Below are positions 1 to 11,905 of a stretch of DNA of 64,000 bases, in pieces. The stretch's first letter is position 1. Each line of letters begins with the position of its first letter. Both the position numbers and the translations under genes were made by a program. The DNA comes from Anoplopoma fimbria (Eukaryota; Chordata; Actinopteri; Perciformes; Anoplopomatidae): assembly GCF_027596085.1 (NCBI RefSeq), contig NC_072470.1, positions 3,585,688-3,649,687 on the forward strand, given 5' to 3'. The notes under the pieces are model-generated. The model was not told the origin of the DNA, ran no database searches, and worked only from the letters and a program-made list of their open reading frames with translations.

Positions 1-1492
1 AAAGAGACTCCATATAAGCACATTTAGCTTTTCTCTTTTTGTTATACACCTAATAGGTAAATGCACATGTAAATCTCACACTTCTCTCAGTTTATTTTTA
101 GATTAGATTAGATTAGATTCAACTAATCTTTAGATCTACATTGACTTCATTAACTCTAACCTCATTCTGTAACAATGCATTTCAATTCTCAACCTCCATC
201 CTAATAAAACTGAATCTTAATTCCAGTATTGACCCAAAAACTAAAGACTTAGACACCCCGTCTCTGTCTCCCCTTCTGCCCCAACAATTCTATCACCCAG
301 TGCAGAGAGGGGACACTTCCAGGTGGTTTGATCCAGACAAACACCCCTCCTCTCCCAAACAGACGCACAAAACCGCCCCAGCGTTACTTCCCTAAACCCC
401 CACAACCATCCGACTGCACCCAGTTGCCCCCCTTCATTAAATCCCAGCCCTAGGTGAACTCCTTCTTGGCTCAGGCCACTACCGCCTCCTTCAGCAGCAG
501 CTCCGAGAGAGACACAGGGGAGAGAGAGGTGAGGTGATGGTTGGGGGGGCATCCGCCTTCCTCTCATTGTTTCTGCATACTTTAAGAAGCAGAAGTAGAT
601 TAACTTCTACTTTTGCAAACTAAAGTCACACAGAAGTAAAGCAGTAGTACAGATTGGACACTAAAGATAAGTATTGATGTGTTTGTGTTGGAGACAGAAC
701 GTCAGTGTCAGATGCTGCACCAGCTTCTTTATGGATTTCAAATGATGCAACCCCACAACTAAACTATTTCCTAAACACACAAACACACCACTATCACTAT
801 GATGATATCTGAAGCTGCAGAGCTGCTCTATAGTTGCAATAGGCCAGATTTAGTGAGATCCTCAGGGCTCTATATTACTAAACAGACACATACGTCCACA
901 CGTCTGTGAGACAAACACATCCTGAATCATCTTACAGTCCAGTTGATGTGATGATACACACACAATGTAGTCGCTGACGCCTTCTTTTTCCAGAACTGTC
1001 TGCAGGAAAATTGTCTTTTTAGGTGCTGTATTGAAGTAATACTGCTTTATTCTGAAATAAATGTGTGATAAAGGAAAAAGTGTAGAGTTAAAAGCTTTAA
1101 AACTCCAAAGTTTGTCTTTTTTGAAACCGACCTTTGACCCTACTAGATATATATTTTTTAACACTATCAATGACTATACCACTTAACAAGAGGCTGTGGA
1201 TATTAATTGTTAATAGACACATAATTTATATATTTTTTAAACGCTCACTCTTGTTTGGATCTTCATGTTGAGAACCGCTTTGTTAAAAGAAAACCAAACA
1301 GAGAATGAGAGAGAGAGCAGACAGAGCGTTCCTTTTGAAGTAAGTTTGAAAAGTGAAAAAGTAGACAAACAGCACATCAATAGAGCAAGTTCAGCAAACT
1401 GAAGAAAATACAAACAGAATGAATGTGTAGTTCACAGCAGGTGGTTTGCTGTTTCTTGTCTTTTTCCTACAGGCATAAGAAGCTGTATGGTT

Positions 1493-1494
<2 letters not shown>
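1..1494. other. Unique AT-rich sequence without a recognised gene
   Basis: Nothing here reads as a gene. The open frames are about 80-110 codons, start without context and match no family I know. The only ordered structure is a short (TTAGA) pentanucleotide run at about 98-119. A weak CA/TG-rich zone lies near 880-970. Confidence 0.6.
98..119. repeat. (TTAGA)n pentanucleotide microsatellite
   Basis: About four and a half consecutive copies of a five-base unit are visible. The tract is short and perfect. It has no coding meaning. Confidence 0.8.

Positions 1495-1576
<82 letters not shown>
1495..1576. repeat. (TG)n microsatellite, 82 bp
   Basis: An uninterrupted alternating TG tract. Open frames across it on either strand are Cys-Val or Thr-His artefacts. 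Alternating purine-pyrimidine DNA of this length can adopt Z-form, and it is expected to vary in length between individuals. Confidence 0.97.
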
Positions 1577-1577
<1 letters not shown>

Positions 1578-1650
1578 CCTGATCCTCGCCTGCGATATCT
1601 TCTCTGTGTGTTAGCAAACGCATCGACACACATCCTTGCATGTAAGACTT

Positions 1651-1693
1651 TGTGTGTGTGTGTGTGTGTTTTATCCTCTCAGGCGCTGAGGAG

Positions 1694-1777
<84 letters not shown>
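1651..1777. repeat. Second and third TG tracts of a local cluster
   Basis: A short TG run at 1651-1669 is followed by an 82-bp perfect TG tract at 1696-1777, in the same orientation as the tract at 1495-1576. Two equal-length, same-orientation tracts 120 bp apart could promote slippage or unequal exchange. The sequence between them is unique. Confidence 0.95.
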
Positions 1778-1779
<2 letters not shown>

Positions 1780-3360
1780 TATGGATTGGGTCAGTGCAAC
1801 CAGGCATGTTTTCAAACACAAGCTAGCAGTCAGATCAGGGTTCCTCCACAGGTCTGTCAAGTGTGGAGATGTATGAAAAAAGTAAAAAGTATTGGTTGGG
1901 TTTGGATATTACACACAGGGATCGCATGAAGGGACAGCACCTTTTGAAAACAAAAAGAAAGAAACATATTCAGTGGTTTGGTGTGATTGTGGTCTCTGGG
2001 AGTTATTCTTAATTTGGGCGTCAGATAAGAGAGCCGATGACACGGCTGCATCCAGGTTCTTAAGGTTTGCTCAAAAAGCTGCCAACAAAGAAAACAGGTA
2101 GGACGTGATATCAAACCTCAATGCTGTGTGTCCACAGGACCTGGTATCAGAAACAAAAAAGTACTTCAAATGTCAGAATCTGAAGTGGGAAGTTGAAATA
2201 AACTAAACGTATTTGTATTTGTCATTGTAAGCTACTAGGGCAGTACGATTGCTTGACTCCTGGTATGGCTACTGTCAGCGCTTTCCTGAACGGCTTATTG
2301 CTCGTTGACTCCAGTGAAGTGAAGAAGAGTTTGGTTTTGCTGTTTGCTAGTTTATTGTATAGTGTGTTGCATGTCCGCATTGGACACTGCACTTCCTTAG
2401 ATCCACAGAAATACAACCGCCAAGTGTGAAGTACATCGGATTGACGGCTCTCAAGATATAAAGAAACACACTCAAACATACAGAGAGAGATTTCTTGTTC
2501 TATAGTTGGTTTGAAACATATGTTATTTGGTATCTAACTGCAAAGACTGAAAACAATAGCCATCCCTAATCAGAGCTGCAATAAGTGAACAGAACTTGAA
2601 GTGCAGTTAACATTTCTTATTTGTTGATTAATCAACATTTTTGATCTGCAAAATGAGAAATGCATTTCACAGTTCAGAGCTGAAGGGGATGTCCTAAATT
2701 ACAAACCTAAAGATATTTAATAGGCCATCACATACGATAAAGATAAACAGAAAACAAGATGATACAGATTCAAACATTTCTTTGTCTACAATACAGTATC
2801 AGCTTGGTTTTCAAGAATCGCTCCTCCACACTGAATAATCAAACAGCAAACTGCCACCTTTCAAGCTCACAAAAAAGTGTTTGATACCCAAACGACAGAC
2901 AATTCAGAACCAAATATCACTTGAACACATTTCCCATAAGCCCCGCCGCTTCTTCCTCTCTTGAACATGGACAGCCATGTTGGAAGTCGTTCACTCCTTC
3001 CTCCATCTGCTGTCCTCCCAGAAGCTCTAGCGTCTTCATCTCCGTGTGCTCTGGAAGAACAGCGCCCTCCTCCTGTTTCCTGCCGTAAAGCAGTCCAGCA
3101 GGTTTCCCTCCAAATCCGAACAGGTGGCTCACGATGAAAAAAATATTGTGCAGACTGTCGGGCAGGCTGACAGCTCTTTCTTATCTTTGTTGTAATGCAC
3201 AGGAATAATCGGTAATGATTCATAAATACGACATGAATCATAGTGAACGTGGCATCAGGTAGAGTGGATCTGGCCCCAGTGCAGCAGCTTCAACACTGCA
3301 GCAACACTTCAAAGTGTTCCCATAGAGTTGCATTGAGAGCAGAGGGGGACTTTAGCACAC
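1778..3360. other. Unique sequence without a recognised gene
   Basis: No exon, RNA gene or mobile element is recognised. A 16-bp perfect palindrome sits at 2622-2637. Minus-strand frames near 2867-3241 reach 124 codons but lack a domain, a splice context or a biased codon pattern, and are taken as chance. Confidence 0.55.
2622..2637. repeat. 16-bp perfect palindrome, HNF1-like
   Basis: The word TGTTGATTAATCAACA is its own reverse complement. It resembles the HNF1 consensus GTTAATNATTAAC but is not an exact match. Function is unproven. Confidence 0.4.
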
Positions 3361-3510
3361 CAGATGGACTCTGTCACGCTCCGGCTCGAGGCCTATCTGC
3401 CGGCCTCAGAATTTCATTAGTAGCTTGGCCCCGGTCGCAAGTTTGAAGAGCATAAGAGGTTCGATCAAAGGATTAGCAGCACATCTGAAGCAACAAATGG
3501 TCCACTTTTC
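3360..3510. promoter_or_regulatory. Candidate conserved non-coding element
   Basis: A compact block of balanced composition between simpler flanks. It carries a TCF/LEF-type GATCAAAG at 3463-3470 that abuts an OTX/PITX-type GGATTA at 3470-3475, plus ATTTCATTAGTAG upstream. This resembles vertebrate developmental enhancers, but conservation was not tested. Confidence 0.3.
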
Positions 3511-3787
3511 TTTTTTTTTTTCTTCCTCGTGCTTATTTTTTTTCGCACCCTCCCACCTCCACAAAGTGCTTAGACCTGGCCAAAATAGAGGAGGGGGGTA
3601 GGAAAGTGTGGCAACACAGACAGACACCAGGGTCTCCTTGTCCAAATACAGTCATTCAAACATTAACAGAATAAGAATGTGGAGCAGGAGAGTGTTGCTA
3701 TTAATGTGCACGAGTATATATGATAGTATTCTTTTTTAATTCCTTTAGCTATCACAATAAATACATCAATATCAAAACATGCAAGTA

Positions 3788-4078
3788 TAAATCAGAATCA
3801 GCTTCATTGACTTATGCTCACTAATATGCAGAAAAAGACAAATAAACAAAAAATCAAGGAGGTCCAAGAAGAAAAAAAGGATAAACGTTAACTATTTTGT
3901 ACACAGAAATAAAAAATGCAAAAGTATATATAAATATGAACATAAAAACACAAAAAACAACGACAAAGAAGTGTAGACAAAAGTGCAAATATGCAGAGTG
4001 CAAGGCTGCTTGAATAGATATGTAAACAATTTGAATTGAAAGTTTCCGGGTTATTGCACATGGATTTGTACCATACAT
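3788..4078. mobile_element. Probable decayed teleost interspersed repeat
   Basis: The stretch opens with AATCAGAATCAGCTTCATTG. It runs through A-rich sequence with AAATGCAAAAGTATATATAA and AAAGTGCAAATATGCAGAGTGC, and ends near TTATTGCACATGG. From memory, many fish genomes hold dispersed copies of a repeat starting GAATCAGCTTTATTGGCC with repeated GTGCAAA words. This looks like an old, diverged copy. No ends or target-site duplication are clear. A repeat-library search would settle it. Confidence 0.45.
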
Positions 4079-6820
4079 TCTTTTTTAATTCCCAATATTA
4101 CCTTTATTCACTACAAAGTGATGTTTTATGCTGATGAAGACATGTGAATGTTGCAGGGTAACGTGTCCTTCAGCAAGGCATTAAACCCGAAGTTGTGATT
4201 GGTTAGAATAAGGTTGTGGAGGTTAAACTATGCCTGCATTTCTCAGGTCAAACAACATGTGCAGACTTCTTTGAGTTGCTTGAGTGCACCGCTAGGTAAC
4301 AGTGTGTCCAGTATTTATTTTGTTCTCCACGTTCCTCCTCCTCCTCCTCCTCCTCCTCCTCTATTTGATCAATGAACTCAATTACAGCCGTGTCCTGAGG
4401 TTCCTCTCACCACGGCACTCTCTCTTCCTCTCCTTCCTTTCCTCTCTCCAATCATGCATCACATGAGCCACACCTGACACCTCCACCAGCCCCCCCCCTC
4501 CACCTAAAACTCTCTCCTCCATAAATAAGAGAGGCATGGCTGGATCACCCAGACCTGCTGTTTCCTCTCTATCTCTCCGTCTTCCCTCACCCAAACCCTC
4601 ACCCTCTCTCCCTTCCTAACAGCTCCAGCGCCCAGCCTCCGTCTGATTCCTCCTCGCAAGGGTAGCCTCTAATAGATTCCCCCAGCTCCCATGTATTATT
4701 AATGCTTACTGCTCTCCAAGGTGGCAGTGACAAATAGGGAGCAAAATTCACTGACTAGCAGTGAATGTACTTTTTAGTCATGCTTGAGCTTCCCCTAGTC
4801 CATACTGCTGCCACTTGGAAGATTTCTCTCTTTTCTTCCTCTCCTCTCCTCTCGCTCTTCATCTTTCTTCTTCTCTACTTTTTTGTTTTTTTCACCGGGA
4901 GCGTGGAGAAGTTGACCACAAAAGAAGTCAAAAGGGAAAATCCCTCTTAGGAAATGCTCCTGGGAGTTCAGTGTAGCATACAGAAGGTGGAGGGGAAAAA
5001 AAGGAAATATGTATGAGTTATTCTTTTTCTCTTGTGTGGAGGTATTTTAGTTTTTTTGTGCTATAAATGAGATAAGACTTCTATTTCGACTTGAGCTACC
5101 AAAGGCCTTTTTATATGATTTTTAGGCTATTCAATTGCGTGCCATATAAAAAAAACAATGAATAAATGATACGAAAACAGGGATAATTTCAACCAGCTTT
5201 AATGCGCCATAAATCTTGCACCAACATCAATCTTTTTTTTTATTCCTGTTTTCGATAGAGTCAGATTGGTGCAGACAAACACAACAATTGATGTCATATA
5301 TTATAAAAGCTACAAGGAAATGCTGATCACATCATTGTTACCTGCTGTGACAATGACTCTGGTATTATTTTCACCTTGTGAGTGTGTGATTTGCGGAGTG
5401 TGAAAAGGCTCCGATAAACCCACTATAATAAACTTTTAGCTGCTGAATACTTTAAAAAAGAGACAGATATTGGACTTTGTCAAGTCTCAAGAAGCACGTC
5501 TGCTCACTAAATGATGCTCTGTGTCTGCTGGATATTGTAAAATGTTTGTTTTAATGCTGCAAATATGCTCCATGGTTACATGATGAAAGTTCAGCGTACT
5601 GTAGCCCAGGATCATGTAAGCAAACCGGGTCTTTCCCCTTCTCAAACACAGGGAGGGTTAGACATATTGAAACTCTAATCTTCACCTTTTGTTGTGTGAA
5701 ATCTTATTAAATATCTGTGGGAATGAATTGTCTTGTGATGCGACAGTTTTGCAAATACAGAGTTGTTTGTTTGTGACACACTTTCTGTAAAAAGGGCCTG
5801 TGGCTATATGTGGTCTCACAGTTACATGGGCATAAAGGGTAGGCGTGTAACAGACTCCTTTTCCGAGTTCACCACCAGCCTCAAGGGACAGCATCCACAG
5901 AGGTTAACCCAGATTTGTGTGTCTCTCCGGGCCTTCACCTCTCCGTGATCGCCTACCTGGATGTGACAGAAATAGGAGCAACAAAAACGACGCTCTGAAA
6001 AACAGCTCAGCTCACAGCGAATCACACGTTCGTGACCCGTCGGGCCTTTTTCACAGATGAGACAGACTTACCTGGAAGTGGTTGTCTGAGTCCTGGTTTG
6101 TGTTTTCACTGACAAAACATATGTCACACGGTCAACACCTTTATCCAAAGAGCCTCCTGGTGCTGTGAGGGTGTTTATTCATACGGCAGTGTGAGAATGG
6201 AGCTTCACCTGTGGAGCTGCACAGGGAATGCAACCTTTATATTTATATCTATATATATCTCCAAAATTAAGAAGAAAATGTGTTTCTTTAAGCTTTACAG
6301 TTTGGAATTTTGACTTTTTGTCTAATTGCTTTTTAAAATGTTATGAGCCCAATTTTCTTAAACATCTGTGTAGCTTGTCATCCTTTAGTAAGCATTGTTG
6401 TTTTTATCTGACAAGAAGCTTTAGAGGCAACCAGTAAAAGTGAAATGAAAAATGTTGAAATCATCGCTGAGACATTGGTATAAATGAATGAGCTACTTTT
6501 CTCCTTCTTGGACATTCAGATATGGGATCATACACTCTGATATATGTGACACAATTCTTTGTTATTGTCCAGTTGTGCACAGATGTGGATAGTCAATTAA
6601 ACATGGCCGTGTTAGAGCCTTGTTTTACATAATAATAGAAGAAAATCTGCTTTACCAGATATATCCTATTTGAACTGAGCAGCTGCAGACCTTTTGTTCA
6701 CAGCGTATTCAAATATGTTGCCAGTGAGAAAAAGAAAGAAAATGTCTGTGCATTTAATATGAACCTGTTAATATCTGTTTGATGAAGGTTTAACACGAGC
6801 GCACCTCCCCTGACTCTGTC
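4079..6820. other. Unique sequence with pyrimidine-rich zone, no recognised gene
   Basis: A (TCC)n tract lies at 4333-4361. A strongly pyrimidine-rich zone follows to about 4640, and another lies near 4830-4880. The rest is AT-rich unique sequence with frames of 60-70 codons. Nothing identifies an exon or RNA gene. Confidence 0.55.
4333..4361. repeat. (TCC)n trinucleotide microsatellite
   Basis: About nine and a half TCC units occur in a row. They start a longer pyrimidine-rich zone, which could form triplex DNA. There is no sign that this is a translated poly-amino-acid tract. Confidence 0.9.
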
Positions 6821-6824
6821 AAGG

Positions 6825-7080
6825 CGTCGTTCACAGGTTGGCGCTGGTTAAGTTAAAATAAGTAATTACAGCGGAGGGTCAAACCTTTTTCACGACGGTT
6901 TGGAGGATGAGGGTGGAGGGTTCGGTGCTCTCTTGTCTCCGAGAACCCCCCCTCCACCTCCTCCTCCCATTCCCTCCGCCTCCGTCTTCATTCGCAGAGC
7001 GCCGTGACGCGAGAACCCTCTCTACAGCTGTTCCCCTGTTGATCAATTAAAAACATGCTTTGGTGAAATAATTAGCTGAC
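6825..7080. promoter_or_regulatory. Candidate conserved non-coding element
   Basis: A complex block with AAATAAGTAATTACAGCGG near 6857-6875 and TGATCAATTAAAAACATGC near 7039-7057, separated by C-rich sequence. Homeodomain-type ATTA cores beside CpG-containing unique words suggest an enhancer-like element. No reading frame explains it. Confidence 0.28.
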
Positions 7081-7259
7081 ATTTGCTCCTACTTAACAGA
7101 TGTTTCTGTGGATTCTGCCTGTAAAAAGTACAGAGGTGGAGGAAAGGGTGGGTGTGTTGTAATGTGTGTGTAGTGTTGGAGTAAGGGGAGGAGGACATTT
7201 GCACATCTTCTGCACACACAAAAAAAAGGTTCTCCTGCTTGCTTTTCAAAGTTGTGTAC

Positions 7260-7430
7260 ATCTTTTAATGCAATTATGAGAGGTGGGCCCTTCGCTGCGA
7301 TGATTTGAATGCTAATTTGAGCGTCGATCATCATAGTTAACCATCGTTTACATAATTACACCGTAATTAGCATCCCATTACAGCAATATTATTGGCATTA
7401 AGCAATTAATTAAAGCCAAATATGGATTGT
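7260..7430. promoter_or_regulatory. Homeodomain-site-rich candidate conserved element
   Basis: Within about 170 bp there are TAATTA cores at 7353-7358 and 7364-7369, a TTAATTAA at 7406-7413, several further ATTA words, and a forkhead-like CGTTTACATAA upstream. The sequence is complex, not simple AT repeat. It is among the most enhancer-like blocks here. What it regulates cannot be told. Confidence 0.4.
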
Positions 7431-7806
7431 GGCATTGTTTGTTTTTCCGTGTTTGTCTGTGCTTCTATAATCATATGTTTTTTTGTTTTGAACCAAACCA
7501 AACCCAATGCTCCTGTGCTTCGATTTCCCAAACAAGTATTTTCACTTGGCTACTTTCGGCTGCCTTTTGAAGGCTCCTGGAGTTGGAATATTGATTTGGA
7601 TACCACCTAGAAAACAAAAAGAAACAGTAGATAAATGTGTGTGTGTGTGTGTTTGTTGGTGAGAAAACCACAGAAAGTCCTAATCATCATCTCTACACAG
7701 TGTCCTCCTTCATCATCATCATTAATCAAATAAATAGGCTCACATCCCCTCATCCTCTGCATGACATCTTCAGCAGCCAGATGAAATTCGCTCTCCAGAG
7801 TGAGGA

Positions 7807-7908
<102 letters not shown>

Positions 7909-7949
7909 TGGGGGAGAGAAGTTGAGGAGGAGGGAGGTGGAGGAGGTTG

Positions 7950-8100
7950 GAGGTGCAGCCTCCCTAATGGCGGACGGCTTGTCAGGATTAGGCCAACGGG
8001 GCTGTAAAATCTCCGCCTGATGAGGTGACTAGCTCTCCCTCTCGGCTCCAGCGCCTTACAGATTTGCCCACCTCTCCGGAACTTTCTCCCCTCACGCCGC
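7950..8100. promoter_or_regulatory. Candidate conserved non-coding element between CA and CT tracts
   Basis: Unique CpG-containing sequence lies between the 99-bp CA tract and the CT tract. It includes a start-like ATGG that opens only a 17-codon frame. Its complexity contrasts with both flanks. Enhancer-like status is inferred from texture only. Confidence 0.22.
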
Positions 8101-8107
8101 CGCCGTG

Positions 8108-8113
<6 letters not shown>

Positions 8114-8166
<53 letters not shown>
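8114..8166. repeat. (CT)n microsatellite
   Basis: About 45 bp of alternating CT, extended by an interrupted CT segment. On the other strand it is a GAGA tract. Reading frames of Arg-Glu repeats across it are artefacts. Confidence 0.95.
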
Positions 8167-8167
<1 letters not shown>

Positions 8168-8369
8168 CCTTTTTTGAAGTCCACTTTTGAGTGCATGCTT
8201 CGATGCCATCCATCCAAGCCCCCCCCCATACTTTATGTTTCAGGCTAAATTGGCTGATTTCATTAACATTCGGATGAAGATTGTGAGGTTCTTCTTTTTT
8301 CGATTCTTAAAGCAGCTTCTCTTTAAAAAAAAAAAAAGCAGCAGTAGGATGTCAGCATAGGGTGAAGCA

Positions 8370-8530
8370 GGTGCAAAAGGTTTAACCGTTGCCAGCCGAG
8401 ACGCCAGGCCAACTCTGGCAGCTAATCCCCGAGGTATTTAATGAACTTTTTCTCTTAAACCGCCTCCGCTAATACTCAGAGGCCGTGCTCCTCCACGTAG
8501 CAAGAGCTCTGCAAGCCACAAAGACGACGA
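8370..8530. promoter_or_regulatory. Candidate conserved non-coding element
   Basis: A mixed-composition block with near-palindromic GCCAACTCTGGCAGC, a CTAATCC word and GGTATTTAATGAAC. It differs from the AT-rich sequence on both sides. No coding frame is convincing. Confidence 0.25.
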
Positions 8531-9129
8531 TAACGCTTTTTATACCTGTAATGGAGGTTTTAAGGCGTAGCTCCTCAGTTTGGAAAAGGGATGATTTAAA
8601 TGTTCAGCTCTCTTCAACCTTAAGGCTTGACTGTTTTTTATAAGAGGAAAAACAGTCAAATATGAAAAGTGTATTATTGTTATTATTATTGAGAGGTGGA
8701 TTGCTAAAGCGTTTTGGGAAATCCAGTGAATATGTTCTCTCTGTGATGCTTGCAGTGCTGCAGATATTTGAGCTCCCCGTAACCTTTTTTGTGGTCTTAT
8801 TTTCATGATTTTCATCTATGATTTATTAGCTGCACACACACATATACACACAGAAAGAAACACAAACGCCAAAGGAAAGATCTCACGAGCAAGGTTGGCT
8901 GTCAGAACAATTGGGAGTGCTGGAAAATAAAGCTTCCTCGCTGACGAATTACCTTTCTGCCTTTAATTCCGGAGGTTTTACTCAAACATTAAGTGAACAG
9001 GCAGGAAAGAAGACAAACAAAATGCTTGAAATATCCCAAGGCTATTTCTTTTTGCTCCAGACGTCGAGAAACAAAATGAACTCCCAAGTTCAGGTTGAGG
9101 CTCAGCTTAGCCTCGAGGTTCTACCAACG

Positions 9130-9132
<3 letters not shown>
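8531..9132. other. Unique sequence, no recognised gene
   Basis: A minus-strand frame of about 90 codons at 8540-8815 and a plus-strand frame from 8911 that runs into the TG repeat are both judged to be chance. No other structure is seen. Confidence 0.55.

Positions 9133-9210
<78 letters not shown>
9133..9210. repeat. (TG)n microsatellite, 78 bp
   Basis: A perfect TG tract. A short CA run at about 9256-9269 and scattered CA words to about 9415 lie downstream in the opposite sense, so limited fold-back pairing is possible. Confidence 0.96.
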
Positions 9211-9211
<1 letters not shown>

Positions 9212-9921
9212 GTGAGGAGATTCGGTCTGATTCTCCCTCCCCTCTTCTCTCACCTCACACACACACACATATATCTCTACCCATCCTGCAATAAATGAAG
9301 TGACAGGACAATTTGCATTACAGTCCTTGACTTGAGCCCAGCGTTCACACACACAAACATACACGCACCGACTCACACACACAATTACATGCATGCACAC
9401 ACTGCCTCACACTCGCACTCATTCATCATAATGAGCATAAAATCAGCACTTGGTTTCTTTATTTTACCTTACACGTGTTCTCTGTCTGACACCATGAATA
9501 TGTAGCTGTGGGTTTTTTAAGCGCAGCAATATTCAGTGAAAAGGGGGAGGGGTGGGGGGGGCGTTAGTGTTTATGCCCGTTTGTAGTCATGTGTCACGTC
9601 GAGTTTGGATCTGTTGGGTAAAGCCTCGGGGTCAGGTGTTAGGTTCAACACTTGTGCAGAAATCAGGATGACCTGTACAGCCTCGGGGCGGCAACACCAA
9701 ACACAACAAACTGACAGAGTCGGGGCGCTAACACTGCCGGGGTGGAGTCACGAGTGGAGCAAGGCATTATGGTCTGCAGGTTCAGGGTTCAATTTCTCAA
9801 CATAATTAAATACCCTTTTCCACAGGATGTTTGTAACATATTGTTATTATCTTAATGCAGGTGTTGATTTGATTGGCAGAGGATGTCTGAAAGATATTTG
9901 TATCTATTGCTGTGATAAACA
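9211..9921. other. Unique and CA-rich sequence, no recognised gene
   Basis: CA-rich words run to about 9415. A G-run cluster with one-base spacers at 9543-9561 is a possible G-quadruplex. The rest is unremarkable. Confidence 0.5.
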
Positions 9922-10230
9922 CCAGTGTTTAGTGACAACACTGAGGGTGTGATTGAGTTGTTTACATTTTTTTTATTTCCCATCCTGCTAAAGATTCCTG
10001 GATATTGCTGTAGTTTTTAGTGCATCATCTGCAAAAGCTGCTTTTGCACAAAATCAACACAAAATGAAAGTTCCTCTTGTAACTATAACAAAAGAAATAA
10101 CATTGCATGACCTAAATTACATGTAAAGTCAATTGACTACATAAAAACATTTGTTTAAATTGATAACATATAGATTGAAATGAACAATAATCAAATCATA
10201 AAAACTACAATGTGAAATGTCACATGTTCC
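9922..10230. repeat. Copy A of a dispersed direct repeat of about 310 bp
   Basis: This stretch aligns along almost its whole length with 10976-11305 in the same orientation. Shared words include ATTGCTGTAGTTTTTA, AAGTCAATTGACTACATAAA and TCAATCAAATCATAAAA-like text. Copy A is shorter in the middle, around an eight-base inverted word GCAAAAGC/GCTTTTGC. Flanks of the two copies do not match. It may be a mobile-element copy or a local duplication. Confidence 0.85.
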
Positions 10231-10259
10231 AAAGCTTAAGACGGTAATTTCACACAGTG

Positions 10260-10560
10260 TCATGATCTGAAACATGGCGACAGAGAGCTGGGGCCGTATG
10301 ACGAGGACCCCAGAAATGAAGAAACCGCCACAAGAACATGTCGTCAGCCCCCTCAGGCCGTCCAACCGTGGCAGATCAATAGACTCGCCAAGCGTCCGAC
10401 ACTCTGCCTCTCTGACGGAGGCGTGCTGGAGCACGGGGCCGGGAATAAGTCGAGGGGTTCAGGGCGCGCCGCTCCATCATGGCGTGTCACGGCGATGAAA
10501 TGAGTTGTCTCCAGCCACCAGATCGATGGCTGACATAAGAGCGCCGAGCCGCTGAGAGGG
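10260..10560. promoter_or_regulatory. Candidate conserved non-coding element between the repeat copies
   Basis: A GC-richer, CpG-containing block. It includes an AscI-type GGCGCGCC near 10465 and words such as CCACCAGATCGATGGCTGAC. Plus- and minus-strand frames of 74-98 codons both cross it, so neither is favoured. Enhancer-like status is an inference from composition. Confidence 0.3.
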
Positions 10561-10975
10561 GCGGATGAAGGGAGAAGGAAAAGAAGGGGAGCGGGTTTTC
10601 CTGAAGTTATTACCTCCACCTCGCTGTCAGAAATCACGGAGTGATGCATTACATGTGTTCCCTGTTGTGTAGTGTGTGTAAGAGGAGCACAAACAGAGGG
10701 GAACGGGATGAAAAATGGAGTTTCCGCTCCATCGGTCTCCCATATACCACTGTGTTCTCACGGACAGGCGGGAGTGTCCCGGCGTACTTGTGTTTGTAAA
10801 TAGGCATCACTCATAGCAGAGCTGCTTTCAGACTGAGAGATTTACATTCAGCATTTGAGCTTTTAAACATCCCTTTCATTCATAGTGAGGATGATAAAGC
10901 TGCAGCAAAATGAGCGCCAGAGCCTGGATCACACGGAGGAAAAGACCAACATTAAATGTCACGACTGAATGTGTG
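10561..10975. other. Unique sequence between repeat copies
   Basis: A purine-rich stretch near 10560-10600 and ordinary unique sequence. No gene is recognised. Confidence 0.5.
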
Positions 10976-11305
10976 CCAGTGCTCTGTGACATCACTGAGG
11001 ATGTGTTAGAGTAGGGAACATTTTTTCATGTCCCATCATCCTAAAGATTCATGGGTATTGCTGTAGTTTTTAATGCATCCTCTGCAAAAGATGCTGGAGC
11101 ACAACCGCTTTTACAAAACATTCCAAAATCAACACACAATTAAAGTTCCTCCTGTAACTATAACAATAGAAATACAATTGCATGACCTATAGTATATGTA
11201 AAGTCAATTGACTACATAAAAATACAAGTTTAAATTGACGAAAATAATCAAATCATAAAAACTACTGAGTTTTTGTCAAAAAATGAAATGAAATGTCACG
11301 TGTCC
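10976..11305. repeat. Copy B of a dispersed direct repeat of about 330 bp
   Basis: The partner of 9922-10230, same orientation, with start points about 1,054 bp apart. It holds extra bases where copy A has the GCAAAAGC/GCTTTTGC word. Both copies keep the 12-bp palindrome AGTCAATTGACT. The many substitutions suggest an old duplication. Confidence 0.85.
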
Positions 11306-11559
11306 GTCAGAAATTCACTTTTTTGTTCATATTTGTAGCTTAATTCAAATTCTACGTCTTTAAGTGAATCTGTTATCAGTTAATTAAACCACCGCACACA
11401 CACACACACACACTCGCACACTTGAACAGTCAGAAACAAAGAGGGTGAAATAACTCTTTAGCACTAAAGACATGTGAATAACAATCCGCTAGTTTACCCT
11501 CCGTGCATGTGGTGATGAATACCGTTTAACTAAGGACAGGCCACGCCCCCATTGAATCA

Positions 11560-11905
11560 TTTGATGACAATTGATCGTGACATGCTAATTTTTCAAGGGT
11601 AATTTCCAAAATGCGCCTCACACGTAACGTCTGGACTTATTAATACAAAACGGCGAGGCTGCGTCTCCGAGCTCCCAACCCCACCAAACCCCCCCTTTGG
11701 CATGCAACGTTGTTCGTCTGCTCCTGGCAATAATAAATCACGCCGTGACAAGTGCGGCACTCTTAACCTTGATGGACTGAGAATCAACGACCCCCTTCAA
11801 ATAAAGCCTGATTACGCGATTGGCATCGATCATCGCTCTTGTCTTCTTCAATAAGGAGGTGCTTATTCCGCTGCTTTGACCCCAACGTCCGGAGCAGAAA
11901 TAAAT
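11560..11905. promoter_or_regulatory. Candidate conserved non-coding element
   Basis: A long complex block with AATAATAAATCACGCCGTGAC, CTTAACCTTGATGG and GGCATCGATCATCG. It contains several ATTA/AATAAA-type cores with interspersed CpG and stands out against AT-rich flanks. No coding frame covers it. Conservation is not tested. Confidence 0.33.

Noticed and set aside
1391..1876. Open frames on both strands reading as Cys-Val or Thr-His repeats
   Set aside because: They are translations of TG/CA microsatellites. The same holds at 7607-8020, 9107-9298, 13698-14156, 15640-15930, 16085-17129, 22572-23106, 23785-24497, 27590-28353, 43837-44754, 48494-49171 and 56021-56373.
9770..9800. SINE-like GGTTCAGGGTTCAATTTC
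   Set aside because: Only a vague likeness to fish tRNA-derived repeats. No A box or repeat ends found.
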